A DNA stretch of 64,000 nucleotides, from positions 158,419,501 through 158,483,500 of the forward strand of contig CM075651.1 in assembly GCA_037953625.1 (NCBI GenBank). Direction: 5' to 3'. Shown piece by piece: positions 1 to 11,611 of the stretch. The notes under the pieces were generated by a model. It worked only from the letters and a program-made list of their open reading frames with translations. It did no database searches and was not told the DNA's origin. Source of the DNA: Crotalaria pallida (taxonomy: Eukaryota; Streptophyta; Magnoliopsida; Fabales; Fabaceae). A program made the position numbers and the translations under genes. Each line of letters opens with the position of its first letter. The stretch's first letter is position 1.

Positions 1-100
1 GTTTCATCAAGCTTATATTTCAATTTTCTGGAGTGAATCTTTATTTCTTTATGTTTGTTTTCATTATTTAAAATTTTTTGCTTGTTTATTTCATGTTTAG

Positions 101-3100
101 GTTCAGGAACATGTTGCGGTCAAACCATGCAAGGATCATCTAAAAGTGAAGGTATATAAATATTTTTTGATAAGTGAATTTCCAATCTTTTAGCATATAT
201 AACCTTAATTGTACATTCTCAATTTCTAACAATTTGGTTTTGATTTTTTTTTTGTTATAATATTTTTATCTTTTTTATTTACTTGGCATGTCATTAATTA
301 ATGTGGTTTCAGAAACGAAGAACAACAGGGTCAACTTCAAGGTCCAGAAGAAGAACCATATATCTAGAAGGGATATACAAAGCCAATTGGAAAATTACAA
401 CAACAAAACGTCGCAAAGGAGGTTTTTTTAAGGTATGTGTGTGGTTAAGACTTGATGTTCATCGTGATTATTTTTCATTTTGAAGGAATACAAAACATTT
501 TTATATATTTTTTTGAACAGCAAAAAAGAATATTAATATTATAAAAGACCCCCAAGTATCATAGTACACACAAAAGGCCCCACCTTCTATGAAGGGTTTG
601 CCCAAGGGTACAAAATCATGTGCTATAAAGGCAGCCTAAAAAGATATTACAATAGTTTTTCACCCAATACAACAGGAAGAATACAATAGAAGAACACAAG
701 ACATGAAGCTTACAATTATATTCCCCCATCACCCCAACCTGCTCTATACAAAAATAACTCCATATCACCCCCAGATGCTGATAGCTATTCTACCTCCTTA
801 AAAACCTTGTTATGAAAAAAAACCCCATGGGAAAATTCAAGACAAGGAAAAGAGTATAGGAATAACTATCTAAGCATTTACATAAAAGACAGCAAAGAAA
901 CATCTATTTAAATCGGTTTCATTCTCCAGCCTTCATAAGATATTGGACATTCACCAATAATTTTAATCCAATTCCAGGCCATCAATTTGATTGTTTATAT
1001 TAATTCATTCATATCCAATACCTCTCCTTGAAACACCACATTATTTCTTTGCAACCACACTGACCACACAACTGCCGCCCAAATACTAGCACCCTTCAAT
1101 TTTTCTGATTTTCCTTTCCATATCTTTTTAAAAACCAAGAAATTAGCAGCAGCATCAACCTCCTCTTCACTAACAGTCACCTGTAGCCAACTTCCAATCC
1201 TCCTCCAAACCTGTTTTGTAATAGAACATGTGAAAAATAAATGTGAAGCATTTTCCTCCATATTTCTGCAAAACACACATTCAGTATCAACCTGCACTCC
1301 CCTCTTTAACAAATTTTGCTTCGTAGGAATTCTATCCCACATTAGCTGCCAGATAAAAGCCTGTAATTTTGAAGGGACCTTAATCTTCCAAATATGCTTC
1401 ATTGCCTGCAATACAACATTTTCCAGCAAGACATGATTTGAACTTAGTTTTTGCATAAGGAAATGATACACTGTTTTAACAGAGAAAACACCACCATTGC
1501 CAAGCCCCCAGCATAACTGATCATCTTCCTGTGGTTGAAGGAAACAGTCCCTCAAAATAGTATTTAAATCATGTTCCTGCTGTAATTCCCAGACATATAA
1601 TCTCCTTCTCCAGTTATAGTTCCAGCTGCCATCCTGTATAGAACTCTGATAAACCTGTTTTACAGAGAAATCTCTAGAGTTTGAAATAGAATATAGGTTT
1701 GGGAACATATCCTTAAATGAGGCATTCCCAAACCAGGTATCCTCCCAGAATTTCACCGAGTTTCCACTTCTAATCTTCCTAGAGATACATTGTTCAAACC
1801 AATCACCCCCCAAACTACTCCCTATTTTTAAACAACATAGATCCCTCCACCACTGTGACCCCCCTACTACTCTGCTAGAGGATCCTAGTTTTATTGGATC
1901 AAAAGTACCATATTTACTTCTAATTACATCTTGCCATAACCCCCCTTCATTTTTAAAAAGTCTCCACCGCCACTTACTTAACAGGGCTTTGTTAAATACT
2001 AATAAATTTTTTATCCCCAGGCAAACATTTTTAAATATGTATATGCAAATCGATAGTTGCCTCTTTCTCAGCAAGCAACTTTTAAACAAAATTATATACA
2101 TACATACATACATACATATATATATATATATACATGCATCTATAAGTTAGTGTGAAAAAAAAACTTATTTCGAAGGAAAGTGGAACTTGTTAAGAACATT
2201 GAAACAAAGTAAACAAGGTAAAATAGTTTTCTATTACATGAACATAGAATAAATCAATTATGTTTCACCTTCATAAAGAAGTTGAATATTTTAGGATATA
2301 TAATATTTTCACTTACATTTATTATATCTGCAGGAAAAGGAAGGGATCATCGATCTATTGATGAAATCTTATTATCATTTTCCATTATTTTTTCATAATG
2401 CAACTAAAATTAGATATACTTTCATAAATGCTTATATTAATCATTATGAAACTCGCATATTTTTCAGAATGATGTTTTTGATATAGTTGTTACTCTGGAC
2501 TTGATTAATGCGAGTTTCTAGTCTTGAGTTTCAGATGCATGTAATTTTATATTTCCTATTTCATTTTGATGTATAAATCCTAAGTAAAGCGTGTATGTTT
2601 CTCTGATATTTCCCTTATACTCATTTTAAATTAGTACACTAGCTTATGGTGAAAATTTTACAAAAGCAAAATGATTTTAATGTATTTCCATCCTCATTTT
2701 TTCCTTTAAGACAAATATATATGCAAAAATATTACATTCGTGTATATTTTGCATATAATTTTTTTAAAGTTCCAGAACAACAATTCATCTTTTTTTATTC
2801 TCATAAATTGAGTAATTTAATGACATTTTTTTTTTAGACTTATCGCCACAAGGTTCACAATGTCAGATGTCGATCTTTGGTAGAGGTTCAGAAATATGAG
2901 GCCAATCTTAGGCGAGGAGAAGAAGGCAGAAAGAAGGAAAGTACCTCAGAAGAAATTAAAGTGAGTTTAGAAATTTAGATAAATTTATGTGAGATTTAAA
3001 AAAAAAACCATTAATATTTTGGAGGTTTGCTACTGAAATTTTCAGGAAATGGGTGCAGTCAAACATGAGAAGGCTATCACTGTTGAAAAGTTTTTGGCTG

Positions 3101-3419
3101 CTTCTTATAATAATCTAATGCATATATTTAGTGGTTATCAAAACTCATCAGAAGGTAACTTTTTTTAGTGATATCGTTAATATTAAATAGTTATAGAAGA
3201 ATTTATCTAAGCATACACATACTACAATATATATGAATCATGGTGATAGATTACTTGTTTAGCCCGACCAACGATATTTAGATTTAAGAAATTAACGATT
3301 TGTTAATAGGGTTTAGGTTTCACTTGTTTACTATCTTTCATATTTGTTAATAGGATTTTAATTATTGCCATTTTGCTATTTCAGATTTGCAGAAGACTCC
3401 TCCTCCCAGCTCCGTTTGA
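101..3419 (+). CDS. 3' portion of an unrecognised basic protein gene (partial, multi-exon)
   Basis: Five exons join in one open frame with GT-AG borders: 101-151, 313-432, 2838-2960, 3046-3154 and 3385-3419 (TGA at 3417). The gene continues off the left edge, so its start is not visible. The readable part is rich in Lys, Arg and Glu. It includes a basic stretch with TTTKRRKGG (exon 2), a region with VRCRSLVEVQKYEANLRR (exon 3), a helical-looking segment with EKFLAASYNNLMHIFSGYQ (exon 4), and it ends TPPPSSV. No domain is recognised. The composition suggests a nuclear or nucleic-acid-associated protein, but that is inference. The 2.4-kb intron 433-2837 holds an antisense LINE fragment. The exon 313-432 is the least certain, because only one of three frames keeps the reading frame through to the next exon. 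Confidence 0.5.
530..2095 (-). mobile_element. 5'-truncated LINE (non-LTR retrotransposon) fragment, antisense in a host intron
   Basis: A minus-strand open frame at 995-2113 encodes the C-terminal part of a plant L1-type reverse transcriptase polyprotein. The block NKALLSKWRWRLFKNE is the usual junction after the reverse transcriptase core. It is followed by a zf-RVT zinc-binding region (IWKIKVPSKLQAFIWQL, then C-x2-C and HLFFTC). The endonuclease and reverse transcriptase catalytic core are absent, so the copy is 5'-truncated and cannot transpose alone. The last 300 bases toward 530 look like the untranslated 3' part. Both outer limits are approximate, and I could not define a target-site duplication. 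The long intact frame suggests a fairly young insertion. Confidence 0.75.
2096..2133. repeat. (TACA)n/(TA)n microsatellite
   Basis: Seen directly: repeated ACAT/TACA units run into TA dinucleotides at the upstream (5') edge of the LINE fragment. Confidence 0.85.
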
Positions 3420-4974
3420 CGGCAAGAAAAAATATCAAGGTTGGATACTATGCTATATATTGTAGATAGAACTTTCTTCGACATGCTCTGCATTTTTAAA
3501 TCATCCTTTATCTAATTGATTCATTGATTATATGAGCACATCCTCTTCACTTTTATATTATAGCAAATGATCTCATGGAGAGGTTGAAATTCACAAGAAA
3601 CATATTTTGGTTAATACATCTTAAATGAAGATTAATGCTTGATAACTTGGTTCCATTTTGAGTGTTATTTTTAGCAACTTAAAAATTTCTACGATTAATC
3701 ATGTTAAAGGTATATATATAAAGGAATTTATATATATATATATATATATATAATCTTCTGCAGTTTTCAATGCAAGTATACAAGACCTTCTTTTGTAATT
3801 TTGCTATATATATTTTTCACTTACAAGGTTGTTTGTTTATGTTATTCAAATCAGGTACTTGCGTCATGTCAAATAATATCTCATGCTGAGGAGGAAGTCG
3901 ATCTCATCTCTAAAAACTTCTATGCAAAAATGTTTTATTATTCATTTTAATGAAACCGAATTTGGATAATGTTAATTTGAATCATGGGTATGCATTTATA
4001 CATGTATATCTAAATCTTATGTTGTTATAATGAAAATTATGTTTTTTAGACTTAAGATATCATTGGAGGCCCTTTCTTACTTCAAATATATTATTGGTAG
4101 ATGTATGTTTGAGTGTATATTAAATTTGGATTGTTTTTATATGTTTTTGATGTCACTATATATAGCCTTGGTATTGGTAAATGATGATTCCTTTTTCATG
4201 GTGATATAAAACAAATTTAGTTAGACGCAATGTTTTAAATTTTGAAATCAATCATTTGTTGGAAATCATTTGGTTAGTGAATGAAGGAATTCATTAACAA
4301 ATGATTTCCTTCACTCACTAACCAAGATCAATTCCCTATGAAATGTAAAAAACACAAACCAATATTTCAATTTTTACCTTTACCGATTAGCTTACATAAT
4401 CAATTTCTTTCTTGGTGTTGGAAATGCATCCCTAAATAACTTTTATCACGATAAATGATTACTTTGCTTGCCTTTGCGCAAACCAATCACGTGAAAATGT
4501 TTTTGTCTATGGCATATGTTTCAATCAGTGATAGTAGATGATGTGTTGGGGAATAAACCAACATTGAGGATGAGAATTAACTTGGGATTCTTTATGTTGG
4601 TTATGTCTCAAATGAAAAGAATGAACTTGAGTTACTTTTTTTTTCAACTTTTTCTATAGAACTTGGTCGTGATTTTAAGTAATGATGATCTTTGGTGGGG
4701 TTTAAAAAAACACCAAAAGTTGTGAGTCTATCTTAGGATCTTGATTTTTTATATAGTTGTTACTAGAACTCAACCAAAATTCTTTTGCCTTGGGTTATGA
4801 GTTGTGTTCATGACTTAGATATTGCAGGTAAAAAAATGATTATATCATTTACCACTACTCCTAAAATTGAAAGAAATATTTAAGGATATTGCATATTTGT
4901 GATAATAATTTAATTTTGGAAAGATTTTTATAAAAAAGGTAATTCTTATAAATTTTATATATATATATATATAT
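3420..4974. other. Intergenic region, no gene seen
   Basis: Probable 3' UTR and AT-rich spacer after the stop at 3417. It contains a (TA)n tract near 3712-3752 and an unusual interlocked inverted repeat at 4261-4324. A second (TA)n tract ends at 4974 and is the target of the LTR insertion. No open frame with coding character was seen on either strand. Confidence 0.6.
4261..4324. repeat. Two interlocked inverted repeats
   Basis: Arm A (4261-4272, GGAAATCATTTG) is exactly complementary to 4298-4309. Arm B (4271-4288, TGGTTAGTGAATGAAGGA) is complementary to 4307-4324 with one mismatch. The order A-B-A'-B' is a crossing (pseudoknot-type) arrangement rather than a simple hairpin. Confidence 0.8.
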
Positions 4975-5452
4975 TGTCGCGACCGTCCCGGAGGGCGCGC
5001 GAAAAAGAGATGAAATTGCATGCGATGGATTGATTTATCTAAAAATAGAAAGATTTACGGAGTCGCCATCAATTGATTTATCCACAAAATGGAATGGTGC
5101 AATTGGACACCTAAAAGAGTGGTCTGCGTATCAGAGTTTAGATTCGGGGGTTGGTTACGAGTAGGGAAGGTATTAGCACCCTACCACGCCCGTTCAAAGA
5201 ACGGTACCTATTTGATCTTTATTAAGTGCTTGATTAATTTGGTTTGGTCTTTCATATATAAAAAAAGTTTTTTTGTTATTTGTTTTATATGTCCCATTTT
5301 TATCAGCATATTATCAAAAGTGATAAATGACTATGATAAAGAGACGGGTTGCTAAATAGCAATTTTTATATGGAATGAAATCAAATCCTTTAACATTTTG
5401 GTACAACAATGATGAATTTAAAATTCCTTTTTTGTCTAAGAATTATCTTAGA

Positions 5453-6345
5453 ATTAAGATTTTATTGGCATCGTTTGAATCCCACCAGCACTCCTGGTAA
5501 GAATTTAAAAGATGGTCCTCACCTCAAGAAAACCACAATTTTACCGACACTTCAGCAAATTGTGAATATTCCGTCGTCGGTCTAAATTCAAGTAATTTAA
5601 TTCTAAACAAAATTATGATTTTCAAAATGGTTTGTTCTTGGGTATTTCATGTTCACGATTGTCATGACGGTTAAGGATAAATGAAATTATTCACACTGAT
5701 TTTGATTATATAAAATATTGAATTAATAATTTATTTTTTCTTTTCGATAATTAGATTCGGCCAATACTCATGGCTAAACTCTAATATCAAAAATGTGCCT
5801 CAAGATCATTAGGTAAAATTTTACGTAACCATAACCACGGTCATTTCCTAATTTTTCTGTTGTTGGCAAAGTTTTTTGAAATATTTTTTTTATAACGAAA
5901 GCATATTTTAGTATGATTTTACTATTTTAAATTTGAAAATCAAACCCAACCAATACTCATGGTCAAATCTGATAATAAACATGTCTCAAGACTATCGGAT
6001 AGATTCTACATAACCGTCACTCCGGTTATCTTCCAATTTTTCTGTCATCGACTTTATTCATGTGCATATTTAATTAATAGTTGTTTTGAAATTATTTTGG
6101 GATTAAGATTTTATTGGCATCTTTTAAATCCCACCAGCAAATCATGGGTATTCCGTCGTCGGTCTTTATTCGCAAATAAATGTTAAATTGTTAATTGTTT
6201 TGAAATTATTTGGAATTAAGAATTTATCGGCATCATTTTAAATCCCACCAGCACTCCTGGTGAAAATTTAAAAGATGGTCCTCACTTCGAGAAAACCACA
6301 ATTTTACCGATACTTCAGCAAATCGTGGGTATTCCGTCGTCGGTC
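5453..6345. repeat. Diverged internal repeats of the LTR
   Basis: Three related segments (5453-5583, 6100-6165 shortened, 6210-6345) share the order TTTATTGGCATC, AAATCCCACCAGCA, then a stretch ending in the ATTCCGTCGTCGGTCT block. Two other segments (5750-5870 and 5942-6058) share CCAATACTCATGG and AATTTTTCTGT. The LTR therefore grew partly by internal duplication. Confidence 0.7.
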
Positions 6346-6664
6346 TTAATTCGCAAATAAATCGTTTTGGTCATTAAATTATATTTTTTTTAAAGTAAAA
6401 ACAAATATTATATAAAGATCTTAAATAGCTAAATTGACCTCAAAATTGCAAACAAGAGGTCCAAAAAAAGCTAAGAAGAGTATGCTTAATTTTTGACAAT
6501 AAAATAATTAAATAAATAAAATTATATAAAAAAAAAGGAAGCTCCAGATGGAAAAACAGACCTCAAAATCAGATTCAGGAGGTCCAAAAACCTTAGGATG
6601 GGTGTACTTGATTTTTCTTAAAATAAAATAAAAATAAAATAAAAATAGATAAATAAATATGATG

Positions 6665-6684
6665 TCAGCATGACGTCATGCTGA
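6665..6684. promoter_or_regulatory. Perfect 20-bp palindrome centred on TGACGTCA, within the LTR
   Basis: TCAGCATGACGTCATGCTGA is identical to its own reverse complement and has the TGACGTCA core bound by plant bZIP/TGA factors. A second hairpin (CATGGATT, short loop, AATCCATG) lies at about 6690-6711. The location inside an LTR suggests a retroelement promoter or enhancer element, but activity is inferred only. Confidence 0.5.
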
Positions 6685-7910
6685 TGTCAGCATGGATTAT
6701 TTTAATCCATGCCGACAGTCGCATGAGAGTGGATGTTAGTTGGCATCCATGATAATGTTAGCGACGGTTTATTGTGCCATAAACTACTTTCTCAACGGTT
6801 TCTGTTTTGCAATATTAACAACAAGACTAACAACATATTGGCGACAATTTTAATCGTCACAAATGTGGTCAGAAATCTAAAATTAATTCAATACACCGTT
6901 GTAGTTCACATGCTTGCAACTCAGCTATTTTGGACCTTCTGGATCCAATGGTGGTGTCAAAAATACCTAAAAATTTTCTCTAAATTGATGAACCAGTGTC
7001 AATGAAATTGATTTTATTATGTTTTCACTTATTTATTTTTTATTTTTATTTTAAATACTAACAACGATAATAGTACCAATAGCCACAACAACACTACTAA
7101 TAAAAATAAATATGACCATGAAAATAATAAATAATATCACAATAATAACAATAAAAAGGAAATTAAAAATAAAATAAAATAAAATATAGCAATAACAATA
7201 GTAGTCACAATAATAATACTATAACAATAACAATAGTAACACAACTAATAACAATAACAAAATAATACTGATAAAAGTAAAAGAAAATGATAATAAACCT
7301 GTTCTCGGATTTTCAACACAGGAGCCAGAGTATAACAAAATCAAGCCAACTATCTTCTTTATTTCACACTGATTATTTTTTTTGTTTTTTTTTAAACGAA
7401 AATACTCCTAAAAGAAAATTTCTCTCTTCTTAACTCTTACCCTCTCATACAAATTCTTCAGCCTTTCTCCTATGCTCTCTCCTTGTGTGTTTACGGAGCT
7501 GCTCCTTTTATAGACAATTTTTGAAGCATGAAAGTCCCTTATTAATGCATACCTTTCACATTTTGGCAGCCTTCCAACCAGTTTTCAACAAAAACAGTCT
7601 AGACTGGGAAGCCTATAGCCGTCTTTCTCTGAACTTGCATCTACGGAGAGGCAAAAAAAGAACAAAGCGAGGAGAGGCAGAATAAATATGGGGTGATTTG
7701 TTTCTGACATGTGGGATTTGGTTGAAGAAAAAATGGAACCGGGGAAGAAATTTGGAACAGAGAGAAGAAAGAGATTGGAGAGAGAGGGAATAAGGAAAGA
7801 AGAAGCAAGTTGGAGTAGAAAGAGAGAGAGAGAGAGAAATGAAAAAAGGAATGGACGGAGGAAGTGTGGCAGAGGAGGGAGAAAAAGAGGGAAAGAATAA
7901 AATAAAATAA

Positions 7911-8327
7911 GGGAGTTACTATAATGCAATCCAAAATTGGATGGTTACTATGTAACCTTTTCTTAAATTTAGTTAAAATTAGGTTTTTGCAATTTAGTCT
8001 AACATAAAAAGTAAATTAAAAATTTAGTCCTTTGTACCTATAGACAAATTATAACTTTTAATTTAAAAAAAATATTAAAAGTAGTTAAAATTAGTCGCTT
8101 GTGTAAAAAGGCTTAATGCAAGTGACTAAATTTAAAATTAAAAGTTATAGTTTGTTTATAGGTACAAAAGACTAAATTTTTAATTTACTTTTTATGTTGG
8201 ACTAAATTGCAAAAAATTAATTTTAACTACTTCAAATAATGACATGACATAGGTGTCAACTTCTTATTGGTTTAAGAAAAGGTTGCATAGCAACCATCCA
8301 ATTTTGGATTGCATGATAGAAATACCC
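7911..8327. mobile_element. Mutator-type MITE nested in the LTR, 9-bp target-site duplication
   Basis: The terminal inverted repeats extend most of each arm. The left end begins GGGAGTTACTATAATGCAAT and the right end, read in reverse complement, begins GGGTATTTCTATCATGCAAT. Both ends are flanked by ATAAAATAA (7902-7910 and 8328-8336), an exact 9-bp duplication typical of Mutator-like elements. The 417-bp element carries no coding capacity. The flank is AT-rich, so part of the duplication match could be chance. Confidence 0.85.
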
Positions 8328-8820
8328 ATAAAATAATTGGTGTAAAAATAGAAAGATACTGATGAGTATTTGTGATAGATAAAAGAGATAAAATTAAAGT
8401 TCATATTTTTTGAGAACATAAACTTCAAAAAATTTTGTATTGGGTTGAAATATTTGTTTTGTATCCCGATGCATTAGATGCACTAGAATATTTTATTGAA
8501 AAAAACTTTAACCTTTTGTAACTTTTTCAACCGGTGTCTGATTTGGACAAACTATATCATTGCAGAAATATCTTTTTTCATAGATTTTGAATCTACAAAA
8601 AAATTTGATTAAAAGGAAATTTTTAGAAAAAGTGCTTTTTTCCAAAAGTGATTTTAAAAAAAGGGTTAAAATTTCAATTTTTACATATTATTTATTTTTT
8701 TACTTGCCTTTATTTTTGCTCCTCTTTTTTTTTTTTTGCATCTTTGCTTTTTTCCTTTTTTTTTAATCTCTTTTTTTATTCTTTATTTTTATTTCAAAAA
8801 ATGTGGACAAAATTGGGTGT

Positions 8821-8825
<5 letters not shown>

Positions 8826-8859
<34 letters not shown>

Positions 8860-9287
8860 AACATCAAGTTGATAATTTTTTTTTATATTTTTAATTATGC
8901 AGTGCATGTAATAAAATAAGTCATAAGCAATTCAATCACATTAATAAATTTTAATGAATCCTTCAAGGAAGGTAACATTTTTCTTAAATTACAAAAAAGT
9001 TTTCTATTTTTGGATCTTTGGCTAATTTGGAATTCTCATTACTAAAACTAATGCAAGTTACATAGTTAATATTACTATATTGTTAACATTATGATTTGGG
9101 GTGATTGATAAACAATTCAGTGTCGCTTAAGTAAGGCCTCGAATTTGATACCTTCTATATGTGAGAAAAAACCATCTTGAGAGACTTACCAGCCAGACAA
9201 ATAGCTCAAGTTGGATCCAGATCAGATGTATCCATGTAGTACCTGAAAAACCGGGTGAGCAACAAATAAAAGGGCTTAAATAAGAAA
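8826..9287. other. Intergenic, no gene seen
   Basis: It starts with the (TA)n tract that follows the LTR (8826-8852) and continues as AT-rich spacer. A less AT-rich patch at 9115-9260 may be an old repeat, but I cannot assign it. Confidence 0.5.
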
Positions 9288-9600
9288 ATAGTCTTTATAA
9301 ATGTAGGCCTCTTTAAAATTAGTCTCTACATTTTTTGTTTGGTCTCTACCTTTTCAATTCATTTTGGTTTTGGTCCCTAATATCAATTATGGATGGAAAG
9401 CGCTAATGTGGTCTCTATCAACTACAACTATACGAACTTTTTGGGGCCACGTGTTTTTGAAATTAGTCTTTATAAATATTGATGTTTTTGAATTTAGTCC
9501 ATGCACTTTTTTCCATTGATTTCAGTCCCTACTTTTTCAAGTCATTTTGATTTTGGTTTTCGACGTCAACTACGAATGAAAAATATTGACGTAATCTAAA
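9288..9600. repeat. Two direct copies of a MITE half-arm
   Basis: The segments at about 9288-9420 and 9460-9590 share the order GTCTTTATAAAT, TCATTTTG(G/A)TTTTGG and a purine-rich stretch containing GATGGAAA or GAATGAAA. Phrases of the 'GTCCCTA' type recur in legume Mutator-like MITEs. No matching inverted arm was found, so this is a partial or duplicated element. Confidence 0.5.
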
Positions 9601-9896
9601 AGACGTGTGAGTCAGAGGAGAAGGGTGACACGTGTGGGCACACCATCTCAATTAACAATATTATCTTGTTTGTCCTTGCCATGTAAAGAAATGCAACGTT
9701 ACTTTATTAATTAGTTTAACATACAAAATTCTAGTTCAAAATATACATTTGATAATTCAAATATGACGGTAGTCTATTTTTCGTTGTTATTCATTTCATA
9801 TCCCTTACCATTTATCATTGCTATGAGTGACTTGGTCCCTTTATGCAAAAAAAGAAAATTATTCAACAATCCATCCATATTATTTATAGTTTTTTT

Positions 9897-10290
9897 AGAG
9901 TAATATATCAAATTGGTCCCTGACTTTATGGGTACCAATCAATTTTGCCCATGAGATTTTCAAAATTGTAAATTGGTCACGGAGATAAGAAAACGTGAGT
10001 TTTATTAGTCCATAACGTTAATAACCGCCGGTGGTCCTTAATGTGGACTAACAGAATGGTCAAGACGACATCGTTATGGCCAAAAAGAAAAATAAAAATC
10101 GTTGACTATCAGTCAAATTAGTCATTGAGATTGTGGAAATCGGTCAAATTACTCCCTGAATTTGTGGACTACTAATAGCAGGGACTAATGTGACTCATGT
10201 TTTCTTATATCGGGGACTAATTTGGAAATTTCGATAATCTCAGGAAGTAATTTGACCGATGCTCGCAAAGTCATGGACTAATTTGACTCT
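9897..10290. mobile_element. MITE with long terminal inverted repeats
   Basis: The left arm AGAGTAATATATCAAATTGG, followed by TCCCTGACTTT, pairs with the right arm, whose reverse complement reads AGAGTCAAATTAGTCCATGA, followed by CTTTGC. The arms continue inward with related sequence (TTATTAGTCC... and GGGGACTAAT). Ends are accurate to a few bases. No clear target-site duplication was found. Confidence 0.65.
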
Positions 10291-11610
10291 TTTATTTTAT
10301 TGTCAAACTTTTTTACAGAGAAGGAACATTGGCTAGGGTTTAAATCTAGATGCACTCGCTTTATGTCATGTCCTCCCAAATACAACCCACTTGTTCATTC
10401 CATCATGTCATGGGTCCTTCACTCAAGCCAAAAGAGAATCTTGCATGTGGAGGACTTAAGCTTTATTGGTCCAACCCGATTAAGTCGCAGCTCAAAAAAG
10501 TTGTCTCAATTGGATAAAGCAAATCGACTTATCAACACTAGTAATTTGTGTCACACCAATAATAATAAAAGTTAAATTTGTATAGCTTGCTAGGTGTTGG
10601 TTCGTGAATGTGCAAATGGGCTGCTAGCTAGCACTAGCTTTTTAAAGGGTTTAGAGAAAGATATCAAAAGTGATTCACTAATGCATTGTGGTCTTCTCTT
10701 TAATTTCACAAAAATCAATATGAAATCAGAATAGTAAAAGATGTAGATTGACGAAAATATTCCAAATTTTAGGTGAGAAAGATTAAAATATCAAATTCTA
10801 AGAACATTTATGAAAAATGGTAAAGAAGGAGATAAATAACATAATAAAGATGTGAGCATAATAATTTTGATAACTAAAAAAATTAAAATATACGAAAGAA
10901 AAATACCCTAAAAAAATTGAAGAAAAGAAGGATGAACAAAGATGATGTAAAGCTTTTAAACATATATATAAAATAGTAAATCTATATATATTTAATTTGT
11001 ATTTATTCAAAATGAAAAACAAATTTAACATATCTAATTTGTATTTATCCTAAATAAATATAGTTTTATAATTTTAAAATATAAAAAAGCAAGAATTAAA
11101 TCTTTTGCCACGTTGATAAGTTTGAAATCCCCTATTTACTTACAATTGCTCTAGAGCGAGAAAAACTTCAACGACAAATATGAAGCTCAAAAAATCAATC
11201 TTTTATATAAAAAGAAGAGTATGCAGATTCTTAACTACTTTTCTCGGATGATTAATGCATTGCACTTTATTTTTTTGGATATTGAAGATTATGTTTTTTT
11301 AATGTATAAATAAATATTAAATATAAGTATTCCTTATTCATTTGATTATTTAAGATAATATTTTTATCGGTGATAATGATTTCTAATTGAATAATGTAGT
11401 TAATTTCGAATTGTAATATATTGATTGATGATAATAATTTTAAAAATTTAAAAAATCTATTTACCTACAATCATTCTGGTGTAAGGAAAATTTCAACGGT
11501 AAATAATGGCTCGAAAAAGTGCTTTTTTTTTTTTAAATAATAAGAAGAGTATATTACTCCTAGTAAAAATATGTAAAATAACAAGTAGTTTCTTTAATAT
11601 CTGATTTTTT
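10291..11610. other. Intergenic, no gene supported
   Basis: An open frame at 10300-10575 has no recognisable motif and begins inside MITE sequence, so it is not called. A diverged direct repeat of about 100 bp is present at 11130-11225 and 11456-11560 (shared ATTTAC(T/C)TACAAT, AACTTCAACG or ATTTCAACGG, and AAGAAGAGTAT). The rest is AT-rich spacer. Confidence 0.5.
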
Positions 11611-11611
11611 A

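Larger units (their letters stand above)
4975..8825. mobile_element. Solo LTR of a large LTR retrotransposon (Ogre/Tat-like Ty3-gypsy suspected)
   Basis: The block begins TGTCGCGACC and ends GGGTGTCAACA, giving the TG...CA ends of an LTR. It is flanked by TATAT on both sides inside (TA)n tracts, consistent with a 5-bp target-site duplication. At 3851 bp (about 3.4 kb without the nested MITE) it is long for an LTR, as in the legume Ogre/Tat group. That assignment is from memory of the family. No gag-pol reading frame, primer-binding site or polypurine tract is adjacent, so this is a solo LTR rather than a full element. It contains diverged internal repeats at 5453-5583, 6100-6165 and 6210-6345, each with the motif ATTCCGTCGTCGGTCT or close to it. 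Two further diverged copies lie at 5750-5870 and 5942-6058. Confidence 0.75.

Noticed and set aside
313..369. Alternative reading of the first visible gene ending NEEQQGQLQGPEEEPYI and then stop
   Set aside because: It would resemble a transcription-factor tail, but it leaves the well-formed downstream exons unexplained; the in-frame model joins all five exons. Not fully excluded without transcripts.
7585..7934. Overlapping minus-strand Phe/Leu/Ser-rich frames
   Set aside because: Low-complexity purine/pyrimidine tract within the LTR, extending into the nested MITE.
10300..10575. 91-aa plus-strand frame
   Set aside because: Starts in MITE-adjacent sequence, no motif or splice context, no recognisable similarity.
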